Source: Caloramator australicus RC3 (GTDB taxonomy: Bacteria; Bacillota; Clostridia; Clostridiales; Caloramatoraceae). From it: a stretch of 52,406 nt of DNA. Within the stretch, counting starts at the first letter, position 1, and every line of letters begins with the position of its first letter. The stretch covers positions 1 through 52,406 of the forward strand of contig NZ_CAKP01000036.1 in assembly GCF_000297115.1 (NCBI RefSeq), read 5' to 3'. Of the stretch, positions 1-10,886 are shown piece after piece. The notes beneath the pieces are model-generated. The model had not been told where the DNA came from, made no database searches, and saw nothing but the letters and a program-made list of their open reading frames with translations. Made by a program: the position numbers and the translations under genes.

Positions 1-529
<529 letters not shown>

Positions 530-543
530 ATTGTGCAGTTTAA

Positions 544-659
544 TCCGGTGGTAATGGAGGTAGGGAAACACCCGTTCCCATTCCGAACACGAAGGTTAAG
601 CCTACCTACGCCGATGGTACTAGGCTGGAGACGGCCTGGGAGAGTAGGTGACTGCCGGG
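544..659 (+). rRNA. rrf: 5S ribosomal RNA
   Basis: This is a typical 5S rRNA of about 115 nt. The ends TCCGGTGGT and ACTGCCGGG pair, and the internal CCGTTCCCATTCCGAAC block is the usual loop B/C region. It lies directly after the 23S gene and before two tRNAs, so it is the third gene of the same rRNA operon. The exact ends may be off by a base or two. Confidence 0.96.
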
Positions 660-675
660 TAAGTGCCAGGCACTT
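660..675. repeat. Palindromic intergenic repeat, copy 1
   Basis: The 16-bp sequence TAAGTGCCAGGCACTT contains an interrupted palindrome (AAGTGCC/GGCACTT around a central A). It lies between the 5S gene and tRNA-Asp. An identical copy follows serS at 10262-10277. There is no T-run, so it is not a standard terminator. Confidence 0.7.
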
Positions 676-689
676 AAGTTTAAGATTTT

Positions 690-766
690 GGCCCAGTAGC
701 TCAGTTGGTTAGAGTGCCGGCCTGTCACGCCGGAGGTCGAGGGTTCGAGCCCCTTCTGGGTCGCCA
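690..766 (+). tRNA. tRNA-Asp (GTC)
   Basis: A 77-nt cloverleaf with acceptor GGCCCAG pairing with CTGGGTC, anticodon GTC in a CCTGTCACG loop, the GGTTCGAGCC T-arm and an encoded CCA end. It is part of the rRNA operon tail. Confidence 0.96.
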
Positions 767-769
767 TAT

Positions 770-845
770 GCCGGCTTAGCTCAATCGGTAGAGCAACTGA
801 CTTGTAATCAGTAGGTTGTAGGTTCAAGTCCTATAGCCGGCTCCA
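770..845 (+). tRNA. tRNA-Thr (TGT)
   Basis: A 76-nt cloverleaf with acceptor GCCGGCT pairing with AGCCGGC, anticodon TGT in a CTTGTAATC loop, and an encoded CCA. It starts three bases after tRNA-Asp, so both are processed from one rRNA-operon transcript. Confidence 0.96.
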
Positions 846-846
846 T

Positions 847-876
847 AAAGGCAAGGAGAAATCCTTGCCTTTTTTT
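847..876 (+). terminator. Rho-independent terminator of the rRNA/tRNA operon
   Basis: An 11-bp stem (AAAGGCAAGGA with TCCTTGCCTTT) with a short loop, running into a T-run. It directly follows tRNA-Thr. Confidence 0.9.
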
Positions 877-891
877 CATAGGGGTGATTTT

Positions 892-1374
892 ATGCTTTAT
901 AGGGTAAAACAGTTTTTAAGGGCCATAACGGCAAAATTAACTGAAGATGATTACAGGTTTATTAATTTTTATTTAAATGAAAGGGAAAGGCAGCTTTTCT
1001 ATAGCTTAAGTAAATCTGAGCAGTATCACAGCATTAATGTGGCACGATGTGTTTTAGAAACCTCCATAAAGGAAGGATGTTATGATATTATTCTTATTAA
1101 AGCAGCTCTACTGCATGACATAGGAAAGATAGATAGCGGCCTTAATCCAATAACGAAATCTATTATGGTTATTTTAGATAAGATATTTTCACAAAAGCTT
1201 AAAAAGCTAAAAAGGATTAAATTCATAAGGGCTTATTATGACCATCCTAAAATTGCCCTTGACTATCTTGGAAATAAGAAGAACTATCTTGCTTTTCTTA
1301 TTGAAAATCATCATAATTATAATATAAATGATAGAAAACTTAAATTATTGCAGAGGGCTGACTGCAAAAATTAG
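892..1374 (+). CDS. HD-domain phosphohydrolase-like protein
   Basis: A 160-aa protein with the metal-binding pattern of the HD superfamily: H46, the H75-D76 pair in ALLHDIGKID, H118, H140-H141 and a late D157. Proteins of this short type hydrolyse phosphoesters or nucleotides; the substrate cannot be told from sequence. The ATG at 892 is chosen because GGGGTGA sits just upstream. An in-frame TTG further upstream would start inside the terminator stem and is rejected. It stands alone between the rRNA operon and the two-component genes. Confidence 0.8.
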   Translation: MLYRVKQFLRAITAKLTEDDYRFINFYLNERERQLFYSLSKSEQYHSINVARCVLETSIKEGCYDIILIKAALLHDIGKIDSGLNPITKSIMVILDKIFSQKLKKLKRIKFIRAYYDHPKIALDYLGNKKNYLAFLIENHHNYNINDRKLKLLQRADCKN

Positions 1375-1435
1375 AATATTTTTAATTTGACAAAAAAATG
1401 TTATAATATATTGAAAGAGAATAGGGGGGATTTGA

Positions 1436-2125
1436 TTGAACTATAGAATTTTACTAATCGATGATGAAGAAAATATCGTAAAGGGTATAAAATATAATCT
1501 TGAGAACGAGGGATATAGCGTTGATGTTGCCTTCGATGGAGAAGCTGCCCTTAGGATGATATCAGAAAATATATATAATTTAGTAATTCTCGATATAATG
1601 CTTCCTCATTTTGATGGGCTTCATGTGTTAAAGCGTATAAGGGATAGATCTACAGCAATTCCAATATTAATGCTCACGGCAAAGGGATATGATGAGGATA
1701 AGGTGAAGGCCTTTGAACTTGGAGCTGACGATTATTTAACAAAGCCCTTTAGCATTACTGAACTTAAGGCAAGGGTAAAGGCCCTTTTAAGACGAGCCTA
1801 TGAAACGTCAAATACAAAGATAGATATTATAAAAAGTGGAGATATAATGATAGATGTCGCTTCAAGAAAGGTTAGCATAGCTGGAAAATTAGTTGACCTC
1901 ACTGCAAAGGAATATGATATATTATTTTTGCTTGTTACAAATCCTAAGAAGATCTATAGCAGAGACACCCTTCTTGAAATAATATGGGGATATGATTATA
2001 TTGGTGATTCTAGAACTGTCGATGTCCATGTAAGAAGATTAAGGGAAAAAATAGAAAAGGATCCTGCTAATCCTCAGTATATTTTGACAAAATGGGGAGT
2101 TGGTTATTATTATAGTGGAGAATAA
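1436..2125 (+). CDS. OmpR/PhoB-family response regulator
   Basis: A 229-aa two-domain regulator. The receiver domain (about residues 3-115) has the acidic pair D9-D10, phosphoacceptor D53 in LVILDIMLP, T81 and K103. The C-terminal half (about 130-228) is a winged-helix DNA-binding domain with the TVDVHVRRLREKI recognition-helix block. The start is TTG at 1436, preceded by AGGGGGGAT. Its end overlaps the start of the histidine kinase, so the pair is co-translated. The signal and regulon are unknown; PhoP/PhoR-like and YycF-like systems have the same layout. Confidence 0.92.
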   Translation: MNYRILLIDDEENIVKGIKYNLENEGYSVDVAFDGEAALRMISENIYNLVILDIMLPHFDGLHVLKRIRDRSTAIPILMLTAKGYDEDKVKAFELGADDYLTKPFSITELKARVKALLRRAYETSNTKIDIIKSGDIMIDVASRKVSIAGKLVDLTAKEYDILFLLVTNPKKIYSRDTLLEIIWGYDYIGDSRTVDVHVRRLREKIEKDPANPQYILTKWGVGYYYSGE

Positions 2126-3455
2126 TCTACGATATAGGCTTATTTTGTCCTATTTTTCAATTATATTTTTACTTGTTCTGCTTATAAATGTATCTATATA
2201 TTATATCCTTCAGAAGTTTTACATCGATTCTAAGAAAAATGACGTTTTATTTGCTGCAAAAACAAGCCTCGATTATATCGATGTTTATAACAATAAAGTA
2301 GATTTAGAAAAACTAAAGGAAATACAAAGGGATGTATATTCAAAGATAGTAATTGTCTTAAATGGTAAGGTTGTTTATGATGATTTTAACAAGATATTGC
2401 CGTTAAGTGATCTGTTCAAAAAAGAAATAGTTACCAAACAGTTAAATATTTATGGGGAAAAATACTATATTCTTTCATATCCTATAATGCTTTATAATAA
2501 TCATATTGGGAATATAGTATTTATAAATTCCATGAAATGGGCGTTGCAAAGAATTAAATATATAGAAAGCCAAATAATTGTAATTTCAACTATTGTTTTA
2601 GTTTTAGCATTTTTATATAGTCTATATATATCAAAAAGCATAACAAGGCCATTAGATAAATTTGTATTTGAAATTGAAAAATCAAAGGACAATTTGGTTT
2701 TAGACGAGATAAATATAGATGGCTATAAAGAGATTAAAAGATTATGTGAAGCCTTTAATAACATGAATAAAAGAATTATAGAATTAGACAAAAAAAGAAG
2801 ACAATTTGTAGCAGATGCCTCCCATGAATTAAAATCTCCCCTTGCAGGGATAAAGGTTTTAGTAGAATCACTGCAACAGGGGGCGATGGAGGATAAAAAT
2901 ATACGAGATGAATTTTTAAACAGTATTAATAATGAAATAGATAGACTATCGAACCTTGTTAATGGACTTTTAGAACTTGCACAAATTGAAAATTCTGATG
3001 AACTTAGGATGAGTAGCCTAGATATAAAGGAACTTATAAAGGATGTTGTAAAGAGCCTAAATCCAATCGCAAAAAATAAAAATATAACTATAAATGTAGA
3101 GGGCGAAGGCATAATAACCTATGTAAATAGGGATAATATGTTTAGGGCAATTTACAATATAATCGAAAATGCTATAAAGTATTCCTTTGAAGATTCTAAA
3201 ATCGATATTTTAATTGAAAAGGATGAACAAATAAAAATAACTATAAAAGATTATGGGATGGGAATACCTGAGTGTGATCTTCCATATATATTTGACAGAT
3301 TTTACAGAGTCGACAAAACAAGGGCGAGAAAAACAGGTGGAGCAGGCCTTGGGCTTTCTATTGCAAAGCATATCATAAAACTTCATAAGGGGGACATAGA
3401 AGTTAAAAGCAAAGTGGGGGAAGGAACTGCTTTTATAATTAAACTGCCTATTTAA
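2115..3455 (+). CDS. Sensor histidine kinase
   Basis: A 446-aa membrane kinase. Two transmembrane segments (about residues 3-28 and 154-173) flank an extracytoplasmic sensor of about 120 residues. A HAMP-like linker follows, then a HisKA domain with the phosphorylated H237 in ADASHELKSPLAG, and an ATPase domain with the N-box NIIENAIKYS, G1 DYGMGIP and G2 GGAGLGL. GTG at 2115 is preferred; TTG at 2100 is also in frame but sits directly on the GGGGAG purine run. It partners the regulator that it overlaps. Confidence 0.92.
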   Translation: MENNLRYRLILSYFSIIFLLVLLINVSIYYILQKFYIDSKKNDVLFAAKTSLDYIDVYNNKVDLEKLKEIQRDVYSKIVIVLNGKVVYDDFNKILPLSDLFKKEIVTKQLNIYGEKYYILSYPIMLYNNHIGNIVFINSMKWALQRIKYIESQIIVISTIVLVLAFLYSLYISKSITRPLDKFVFEIEKSKDNLVLDEINIDGYKEIKRLCEAFNNMNKRIIELDKKRRQFVADASHELKSPLAGIKVLVESLQQGAMEDKNIRDEFLNSINNEIDRLSNLVNGLLELAQIENSDELRMSSLDIKELIKDVVKSLNPIAKNKNITINVEGEGIITYVNRDNMFRAIYNIIENAIKYSFEDSKIDILIEKDEQIKITIKDYGMGIPECDLPYIFDRFYRVDKTRARKTGGAGLGLSIAKHIIKLHKGDIEVKSKVGEGTAFIIKLPI

Positions 3456-3468
3456 TGGAGGGACTAAG

Positions 3469-4323
3469 ATGAAAAGGATACTTGCCACTTTGCTTTGTTT
3501 TTTATTACTTTTAGGATGTAAAAAACAGGAGGTAAAGGTAGAAGATATCTCGATAGAACAAAAAAAGCAGATGGTAAACATTATTTTATTCTTTTCAGAT
3601 CAGCAGGGGAAATATTTAGTTCCTGAGGAGAAGAAGGTTGCCTTTGATACTTCCCTTGAAAGAACCATTTTAAAGGAGCTTATTAAAGGCTCTAACAAAG
3701 GATACAAAAACACCATTCCTAAAGGGACAAAGATAATATCGTTAACAAAGAAGGATGATACCCTTATTGTCAATTTATCTAAAGAATTTATTAAAAATCA
3801 TCCAGGCGGGGCGGATAACGAAAGAATGACGGTTTTTTCCATAGTAAATTCATTAACAGAAATACCTGGGATTAGAAAGGTTAAAATAGAAGTCGAAGGA
3901 AAAACATATAATACATTGAAGGGAAATATCGCTATAAATGCTCCGTTAGCTAGAAATCGTAATCTTTTTAACAGGGACAAAAAGAGCCCACCTAATGAAA
4001 TATTAAAAAGACAGATGACTTTAGAAAAACAAGGAAGATGGCTTGATGCTTATCTTTTAATGTCGGACGATGAGAATAATACCTATAGAAAATATTATGA
4101 TGATTATGTAAAGGAAATGGAGGAGACAAAATCCTTAGGCTTTTTACAGGTGGATTTTGTTGTAGGAGGATATACTCTAGATCCTTCAAAGAAAAAGGCG
4201 AGGGTTAAGGTTAATTTCTATGAGATAGATACATCAGGCAAAAAAGTATTAGGAAAGGATTTATTCTTTACATGCGTTAATATTGACGGTGCATGGATGG
4301 TAGATTGGTTAACTGCTCAATAG
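3469..4323 (+). CDS. GerMN-domain lipoprotein
   Basis: A 284-aa exported lipoprotein. Residues 1-17 are a lipoprotein signal ending in LLLLGC, so C17 is the lipidated residue. Residues of about 40-140 match the GerMN (sporulation/spore germination) fold, including PGGADNERM and the IPGIRKVKIEVEGK strand. The C-terminal half is a second globular region I do not recognise. It follows the kinase by 13 bp with a GGAGGG site and is likely in its operon. A cell-envelope role is inferred from the family; the exact function is unknown. Confidence 0.82.
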   Translation: MKRILATLLCFLLLLGCKKQEVKVEDISIEQKKQMVNIILFFSDQQGKYLVPEEKKVAFDTSLERTILKELIKGSNKGYKNTIPKGTKIISLTKKDDTLIVNLSKEFIKNHPGGADNERMTVFSIVNSLTEIPGIRKVKIEVEGKTYNTLKGNIAINAPLARNRNLFNRDKKSPPNEILKRQMTLEKQGRWLDAYLLMSDDENNTYRKYYDDYVKEMEETKSLGFLQVDFVVGGYTLDPSKKKARVKVNFYEIDTSGKKVLGKDLFFTCVNIDGAWMVDWLTAQ

Positions 4324-4333
4324 GAGGGATCAA

Positions 4334-4843
4334 ATGAAGGGGGATGAAAGAAAGCTTGAGATTTTGAACCTTTTAAAGGAATCTAAAAATCCAATCAAGG
4401 GGGCTTATCTTGCTGAAAGGTTTGGCGTTACAAGGCAAGTTATAGTTCAGGATATTGCCCTTTTAAAAGCCCAAGGCCACAACATAGTATCAACGCCCCA
4501 AGGATACATATTCTTAGGAGGAAATGAAAGCTATTCAAGGGTAATCGCCGTAAAGCATGAACCTAAGGATATAGAGGAGGAACTAAAGACCATAATTAAG
4601 CTTGGTGGTAAAGTCATAGACGTTACTATAGAACACAAGGTTTATGGTGAAATCACAGGAAAATTAATGCTAAAATCCCTTTACGATGTTGAAAAGTTTA
4701 TTGAAAGGCTAAGGGAAAGTTCTGACATGCCCCTTTCTAATCTGACAGGAGGGGTACATCTTCACACCATCGAAGCGGACTCTGAAGAAACCCTTGAGAG
4801 GATAGTAAAGGAATTAGATAAAAAGGGATTTTTAATCGATTAG
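4334..4843 (+). CDS. niaR: NiaR-type niacin-responsive transcriptional repressor
   Basis: A 169-aa protein with an N-terminal HTH_11 domain (about 5-60, helix region AERFGVTRQVIVQDIALLKAQG) and a C-terminal 3H domain (about 70-167), the ligand-binding module named for its conserved histidines. Known members repress NAD biosynthesis or niacin transport genes when nicotinate is abundant. No such target gene lies next to it here. Length fits the family. It follows the lipoprotein gene by 10 bp with a GGAGGGAT site. Confidence 0.85.
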   Translation: MKGDERKLEILNLLKESKNPIKGAYLAERFGVTRQVIVQDIALLKAQGHNIVSTPQGYIFLGGNESYSRVIAVKHEPKDIEEELKTIIKLGGKVIDVTIEHKVYGEITGKLMLKSLYDVEKFIERLRESSDMPLSNLTGGVHLHTIEADSEETLERIVKELDKKGFLID

Positions 4844-4853
4844 GGGGTATTAT

Positions 4854-7508
4854 ATGAAAGGTTTTATTGGAAAGCTTCTAATAATCATTGTTATTTTGTT
4901 AATTTTAATTTCATCCATCTCTGGCTTTTTAGTGGACATCCAGTGGTTTAAGGAGGTTGGATACTTAAACGTATTTTTTACATCCTTTAAGGCAAAGCTT
5001 TTAATATTTATTCCTTCCTTTTTTGTTTTTCTTATTGCAATATATTTCTATGCAAAATTTCTTGCTAAAAACTACCTAGAAATAGGCGGAATGGTTTACG
5101 ATAAAGGAGAAATAAGGAAAAGAAATAAAATTATATTCTACATCTCTTTAGCTATAACGCTTATAATTTCATTTATATTTACCTCGGCCTTTTGGTATAG
5201 GATTTTGGAATATGTAAACGGAGAAAATTTCAATATTAATGACCCTATTTTCAATAAGGACATAGGATTTTTTGTATTTAGGCTTCCGTTAATTCAAGCT
5301 ATATTAAGCTTTTTGATTACTGTTGTATTGGTTCTTGCGATTATTTCCTTTATATTTTACGCCTTTGAAAGGGCAAAGGATGGATTAAGCCTTATTGGGT
5401 TTAACTTTAGGCAAAATCCAAAATCCAGATTCTTTGGAAGACAGCTTGCTTATTTTGCAGCTTTGTTCCTAATCCTTTTATCCGGCGTATTTTATATTAG
5501 GGCATTAAATTTAGTTTATTCCCCAAGGGGAGTTGCCTTTGGAGCAAGCTATACAGATGTTCATGTAACATTACCTTTACTAAAAGTTTTAATCATATTA
5601 TGCATCATTTCATCGTTTATTATATTTTTCTCCATACTAAGGGGAAGGATTAAACCTATTATCTATACCGCAGCCTTTATAGTTTTATTTATAGCCTTTG
5701 AAGGGATAGCTTCCTTTGTAGTAGAAAAAATAATAGTAGCGCCTAACGCAAGGGAAAAGGAAATGTCCTATTTAGAGCACAACATCCAATATACAAGAAA
5801 GGCCTTTGGACTTGAAAATATAAAGGAAATAGATTTTGATGTAAAAAACGATTTAACTTCAAAGGATATTCAGGAAAACAAAAATACAATAGACAATATA
5901 AGGGTTACGGAATTTTCCCAATCTTTAGAGGTGTTTAACCAAATTCAATCCATTAGAAACTATTATAGGTTTAACGATGTGGATATAGATAGATACACGA
6001 TAGATGGAAGGTTAAGACAAGTGTTTATATCTGCAAGGGAACTTGATAATTCCCTCAGGGATCCTAAGTTCCAGACATGGCAGAATAAAAGATTATTCTA
6101 CACCCACGGCTATGGAGCAGTTATGTCCTACACTAATGCTGTAACTCAAACCGGCCTTCCCCAGTTTATAGTAAAGGATATACCAATGTCTGGCAGATTC
6201 AATGTTGCAAAACCTCAGATTTACTTTGGGGAGATAAACAACGATTATATAATAATAAATGCTAAAAATAACGAGATAGATTACCCTTATGGAAGCGGAG
6301 AAAAGGAAACAAGGTATGATGGAAAGGCTGGAATTAAGCTTAATCCTTTAAATAGACTTTTATTTGCTTTAGCATATGGGGACTTTAACCTAATACTTTC
6401 CAACAATATAACTTCTGATTCAAGGATAATCCTGCATAGGGATATTGTAAAAAGGGTAAGAAAGATTGCACCATTTTTAAACTATGATGAGGACCCATAC
6501 CTTGTAATGGCAGGGGACAGGTTCTATTGGATTATAGATGCCTATACAGTTACAAACAGATTCCCCTATTCCGAACCCTATTACGGAATAAACTACATCA
6601 GAAACTCAGTAAAGGTTGTTGTTGATGCTTATGATGGAAGGGTTGACTTTTATCTTACAGATAAAAACGATCCTATAGCTTTAACGATAGGGAATATATA
6701 TAAGGGTATCTTTAAAGATATAAAGGATATGCCTGAGGATCTTAAAAAGCATTTAAGATACTCAGAAGATGTATTTTTAATTCAATCAACAGTTTATGAA
6801 AAATATCACATGAAAAACCCAATATCTTTTTACAACAGCGAGGATCTATGGTCTATTGCAAGGTATAAAAATCCAGACGGAAGCGAAAGACAGGTTGAGG
6901 CGGTTTATCAGGTTATGAAAATATTTGACGATGAGGAGTTTTTACTTACGATTCCATATACCGTTGCTAAAAAGGAAAACATGGTTTCATGGCTTGCAGC
7001 AAGGATGGATAAAAATTTAGGGGAAATGGTTCTTATTAGATTCCCGAAGGAAAAGGCAATATTAGGGCCTCAACAGTTTAATTCAAGGATAAATACCGAT
7101 ATACAAATATCAAGCCTTATAACCCTTTTAAACCAGCAGGGCTCCAGCGTAATATTAGGTGAAACTAATATAATACCTATTAAAAATTCCCTCCTCTATG
7201 TAAGGCCGCTATATCTTAAGGCACAGGGTGGAAAGAGTTTGCCTGAACTTAAAAAGGTTATTGTAAACTATGGAGATTCTATAGTTATGGAGGACAACAT
7301 AGGTCTTGCCATCCAAAAACTATTTGCAGCACAAGTTCCAACAACACCTGTAGAGGAGGAAGAAGATATTAAGACCCTCATTTTAAGGGCAGATGATACC
7401 TACAAGAAGGCAATAGAAGCCCAAAGGCAGGGGGACTGGGCTGGATATGGAAGGTATATAAAGGAATTAGAAAACATCCTAACTAAACTCAAGGAAAAAT
7501 CAAAGTGA
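4854..7508 (+). CDS. UPF0182 family membrane protein
   Basis: An 884-aa protein of the UPF0182/COG1615 family. The N-terminal third has about seven hydrophobic transmembrane segments, the first at residues 5-27. The rest is a large soluble region rich in aromatic and charged residues, with stretches typical of the family around YTHGYG, PRNA-like loops and FPYSEPY. The C-terminal end (about 845-880) is a short alpha-helical region. The function of the family is not established. It ends the operon before a strong terminator. Confidence 0.9.
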   Translation: MKGFIGKLLIIIVILLILISSISGFLVDIQWFKEVGYLNVFFTSFKAKLLIFIPSFFVFLIAIYFYAKFLAKNYLEIGGMVYDKGEIRKRNKIIFYISLAITLIISFIFTSAFWYRILEYVNGENFNINDPIFNKDIGFFVFRLPLIQAILSFLITVVLVLAIISFIFYAFERAKDGLSLIGFNFRQNPKSRFFGRQLAYFAALFLILLSGVFYIRALNLVYSPRGVAFGASYTDVHVTLPLLKVLIILCIISSFIIFFSILRGRIKPIIYTAAFIVLFIAFEGIASFVVEKIIVAPNAREKEMSYLEHNIQYTRKAFGLENIKEIDFDVKNDLTSKDIQENKNTIDNIRVTEFSQSLEVFNQIQSIRNYYRFNDVDIDRYTIDGRLRQVFISARELDNSLRDPKFQTWQNKRLFYTHGYGAVMSYTNAVTQTGLPQFIVKDIPMSGRFNVAKPQIYFGEINNDYIIINAKNNEIDYPYGSGEKETRYDGKAGIKLNPLNRLLFALAYGDFNLILSNNITSDSRIILHRDIVKRVRKIAPFLNYDEDPYLVMAGDRFYWIIDAYTVTNRFPYSEPYYGINYIRNSVKVVVDAYDGRVDFYLTDKNDPIALTIGNIYKGIFKDIKDMPEDLKKHLRYSEDVFLIQSTVYEKYHMKNPISFYNSEDLWSIARYKNPDGSERQVEAVYQVMKIFDDEEFLLTIPYTVAKKENMVSWLAARMDKNLGEMVLIRFPKEKAILGPQQFNSRINTDIQISSLITLLNQQGSSVILGETNIIPIKNSLLYVRPLYLKAQGGKSLPELKKVIVNYGDSIVMEDNIGLAIQKLFAAQVPTTPVEEEEDIKTLILRADDTYKKAIEAQRQGDWAGYGRYIKELENILTKLKEKSK

Positions 7509-7520
7509 TGTTGTAAATTT

Positions 7521-7558
7521 ATGGTTCTATGGTATAATTTCCATAGAACCATTTTTTT
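7521..7558 (+). terminator. Rho-independent terminator
   Basis: A 12-bp perfect stem (ATGGTTCTATGG with CCATAGAACCAT) with an 8-nt loop and a run of T. It separates the UPF0182 gene from the aminopeptidase gene. Confidence 0.92.
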
Positions 7559-7574
7559 GATTGGGGGTTTAAAG

Positions 7575-8678
7575 ATGGATCCAAGACTTTTAAAGCTTTC
7601 TGATGTTTTATTAACCTATTCGTTAAAGATTAAAAAGGGAGATAAGCTTTTAATTTCAGGAGGGGAATCCACATTACCTTTAATTAAGGCAGTATATAAA
7701 AGGGCAATAGAGCTAGGCGCTTATCCTCAGGTTGACATAGGTGTTGAAGACTTAACTGAAATACTTTTAAAATATGGTTCGGAGGATCAAATTACATATA
7801 CACCCGAATCTCTAAAAAGAGCCTTTGAAACGGTAGATGCTGTTTTAACTATTTGGGGAGATAAAAATACAAGATTTTTAACTAATGTAGATGCTTCAAA
7901 GATGAAGTTAAGATCAAGGGGAAGAAGAGAGCTTATGGAAATATTCCATGAAAGGATGGCAAAGGGAGAATTAAGATGGTGTGGAACTCAGTTCCCAACC
8001 CATGCAAATGCGCAGGAAGCCTCCATGTCCCTTTCAGAATATGAGGATTTTGTATATGGTGCAGGATTTATAGACGAAGATGATCCCGTTGCAAAATGGA
8101 TGAATATAAGGGATGAGCAGCAGAAAATATGCGACTTTTTAAATACAAAAGAAACCTTAAGAATTGTTTCTAAGGATACCGACATTACAATGAGCATAAA
8201 GGGCAGAAAATGGATAAATTGCTGTGGTGAGGAGAACTTCCCAGATGGGGAAGTATTTACAAGCCCTATAGAGGATAGCGTGAATGGACATATAAGGTTT
8301 AGTTTCCCTGGAATATATGCAGGAAGAGAAATCGAGGATATATATCTTGAATTTAAGGATGGAAAGGTTGTAAATGCAAAGGCAGCAAAGGGAGAGGATC
8401 TTCTTTTAGAGCTTCTTGAAACCGATGAGGGTGCAAAATTCCTTGGTGAGGTTGCGGTAGGAACAAACTACGGAATTCAAAAATTTACAAAAAATATGCT
8501 ATTTGATGAAAAGATAGGCGGAACAGTTCACCTTGCCATTGGAAGGGGCTTCCCGGAAGCCGGCGGACAAAATGTATCTTCAATCCACTGGGATATGCTC
8601 TGTGATATGAAGGAAGAAGGCAAAATCTTTGCAGATGGAGAGCTTATATACGAAAAAGGTCAATTTTTAATAAAATAA
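7575..8678 (+). CDS. M29-family aminopeptidase (thermophilic type)
   Basis: A 367-aa metallo-aminopeptidase of peptidase family M29 (AmpS/AmpT type), which removes N-terminal residues from peptides using two metal ions. Likely metal ligands are E226, E292 in LGEVAVG, H319 in VHLAIG, H338 and D340 in SSIHWDM. The 66-residue gap between the first two matches characterised members. The ATG at 7575 follows GGGGGT; an upstream in-frame start would lie in the terminator. It is probably cytoplasmic and monocistronic. Confidence 0.9.
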   Translation: MDPRLLKLSDVLLTYSLKIKKGDKLLISGGESTLPLIKAVYKRAIELGAYPQVDIGVEDLTEILLKYGSEDQITYTPESLKRAFETVDAVLTIWGDKNTRFLTNVDASKMKLRSRGRRELMEIFHERMAKGELRWCGTQFPTHANAQEASMSLSEYEDFVYGAGFIDEDDPVAKWMNIRDEQQKICDFLNTKETLRIVSKDTDITMSIKGRKWINCCGEENFPDGEVFTSPIEDSVNGHIRFSFPGIYAGREIEDIYLEFKDGKVVNAKAAKGEDLLLELLETDEGAKFLGEVAVGTNYGIQKFTKNMLFDEKIGGTVHLAIGRGFPEAGGQNVSSIHWDMLCDMKEEGKIFADGELIYEKGQFLIK

Positions 8679-8683
8679 TTTAG

Positions 8684-8711
8684 TTGCATTTTTTGAAAAT
8701 ATTGATATAAT
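8684..8711 (+). promoter_or_regulatory. Sigma-A promoter of the serS leader
   Basis: TTGCAT at 8684-8689, a 16-bp spacer, and TATAAT at 8706-8711. It lies just before the T-box leader, so transcription should begin near 8718. Confidence 0.75.
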
Positions 8712-8718
8712 ATATTAA

Positions 8719-10259
<1,541 letters not shown>

Positions 10260-10261
10260 AT

Positions 10262-10277
10262 TAAGTGCCAGGCACTT
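10262..10277. repeat. Palindromic intergenic repeat, copy 2
   Basis: Identical over 16 bp to the copy at 660-675 (TAAGTGCCAGGCACTT), again directly after a transcription unit. Two exact copies 9.6 kb apart in AT-rich DNA suggest a dispersed element. Confidence 0.7.
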
Positions 10278-10436
10278 GACATTTTGACTTTTTGACATTT
10301 CCATATACTTACAAAATATATTTACATTTTTACAAATAATTACTTCTTGAAAAATGCCTATTTAGACTGTATACTATCTATTGTGACTTGAGGTGTGGCA
10401 CATTAAAAATAATTTAATAAAGATATAAAAAATATG

Positions 10437-10465
10437 TTGACATAAGTGAATGTAGCTGCTATAAT
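10437..10465 (+). promoter_or_regulatory. Promoter of the tRNA-Ser pair
   Basis: Consensus TTGACA at 10437-10442, a 17-bp spacer, and consensus TATAAT at 10460-10465, placed 16 bp before the first tRNA-Ser. The sequence from serS to here holds no gene that I can see. Confidence 0.88.
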
Positions 10466-10481
10466 AATTAATGTCCGACAC

Positions 10482-10572
<91 letters not shown>

Positions 10573-10587
10573 TATTTTATATATCGT

Positions 10588-10679
10588 GGAGAAGTACTCA
10601 AGCTGGCCGAAGAGGCGCCCCTGCTAAGGGCGTAGGTCGGGAAACCGACGCGCGGGTTCAAATCCCGCCTTCTCCGCCA
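10588..10679 (+). tRNA. tRNA-Ser (GCT)
   Basis: A 92-nt class II tRNA with acceptor GGAGAAG pairing with CTTCTCC, anticodon GCT at 10623-10625, a long variable arm and an encoded CCA. It is co-transcribed with tRNA-Ser(TGA). Confidence 0.96.
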
Positions 10680-10704
10680 AAGCCGCACAGAGTGCGGCTT
10701 TTTG
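10680..10704 (+). terminator. Terminator after the tRNA-Ser pair
   Basis: A 9-bp stem (AAGCCGCAC with GTGCGGCTT) with a 3-nt loop and a T-run, immediately after the CCA end. Confidence 0.85.
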
Positions 10705-10712
10705 ATTAATAT

Positions 10713-10789
10713 GCGCCCGTAGCTCAGCTGGATAGAGTAGCTGACTACGAATCAGTTGGTCGGGGGTTCGAGTCCCTCCGGGCGCACCA
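10713..10789 (+). tRNA. tRNA-Arg (ACG), probable prophage integration target
   Basis: A 77-nt cloverleaf with acceptor GCGCCCG pairing with CGGGCGC, anticodon ACG in CTACGAA, and an encoded CCA. The prophage integrase gene begins about 100 bp further on and points toward it, the usual arrangement when a tyrosine integrase uses a tRNA 3' end as attB. The second att copy is not in the window. Confidence 0.95.
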
Positions 10790-10790
10790 A

Positions 10791-10828
10791 AAACCCTGTA
10801 AGTTCAAGGCTTACAGGGTTTGTTATTT
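10791..10828 (+). terminator. Terminator of tRNA-Arg
   Basis: A perfect 12-bp stem (AAACCCTGTAAG with CTTACAGGGTTT), a 7-nt loop and weak T-richness after it. The symmetric A/T flanks mean it may also stop integrase transcription from the other side. Confidence 0.8.
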
Positions 10829-10842
10829 CCCAACATTTTTAT

Positions 10843-10864
10843 TTTTCCCACACTTTTCCCACAC
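10843..10864. repeat. Tandem 11-bp repeats beside the integrase, probable arm-type sites
   Basis: TTTTCCCACAC occurs twice back to back (10843-10853 and 10854-10864), with a degenerate third copy (TTTCCCAACA) near 10826. They lie between tRNA-Arg and the integrase stop codon, where the attachment region and integrase arm-binding sites are expected. Confidence 0.55.
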
Positions 10865-10886
10865 TAGAAAAATAAAAAAATAAAAG

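Noticed and set aside
1387..1407. TTGACA and TATAAT before the response regulator
   Set aside because: The hexamers are only 9 bp apart, too close for a sigma-A promoter.
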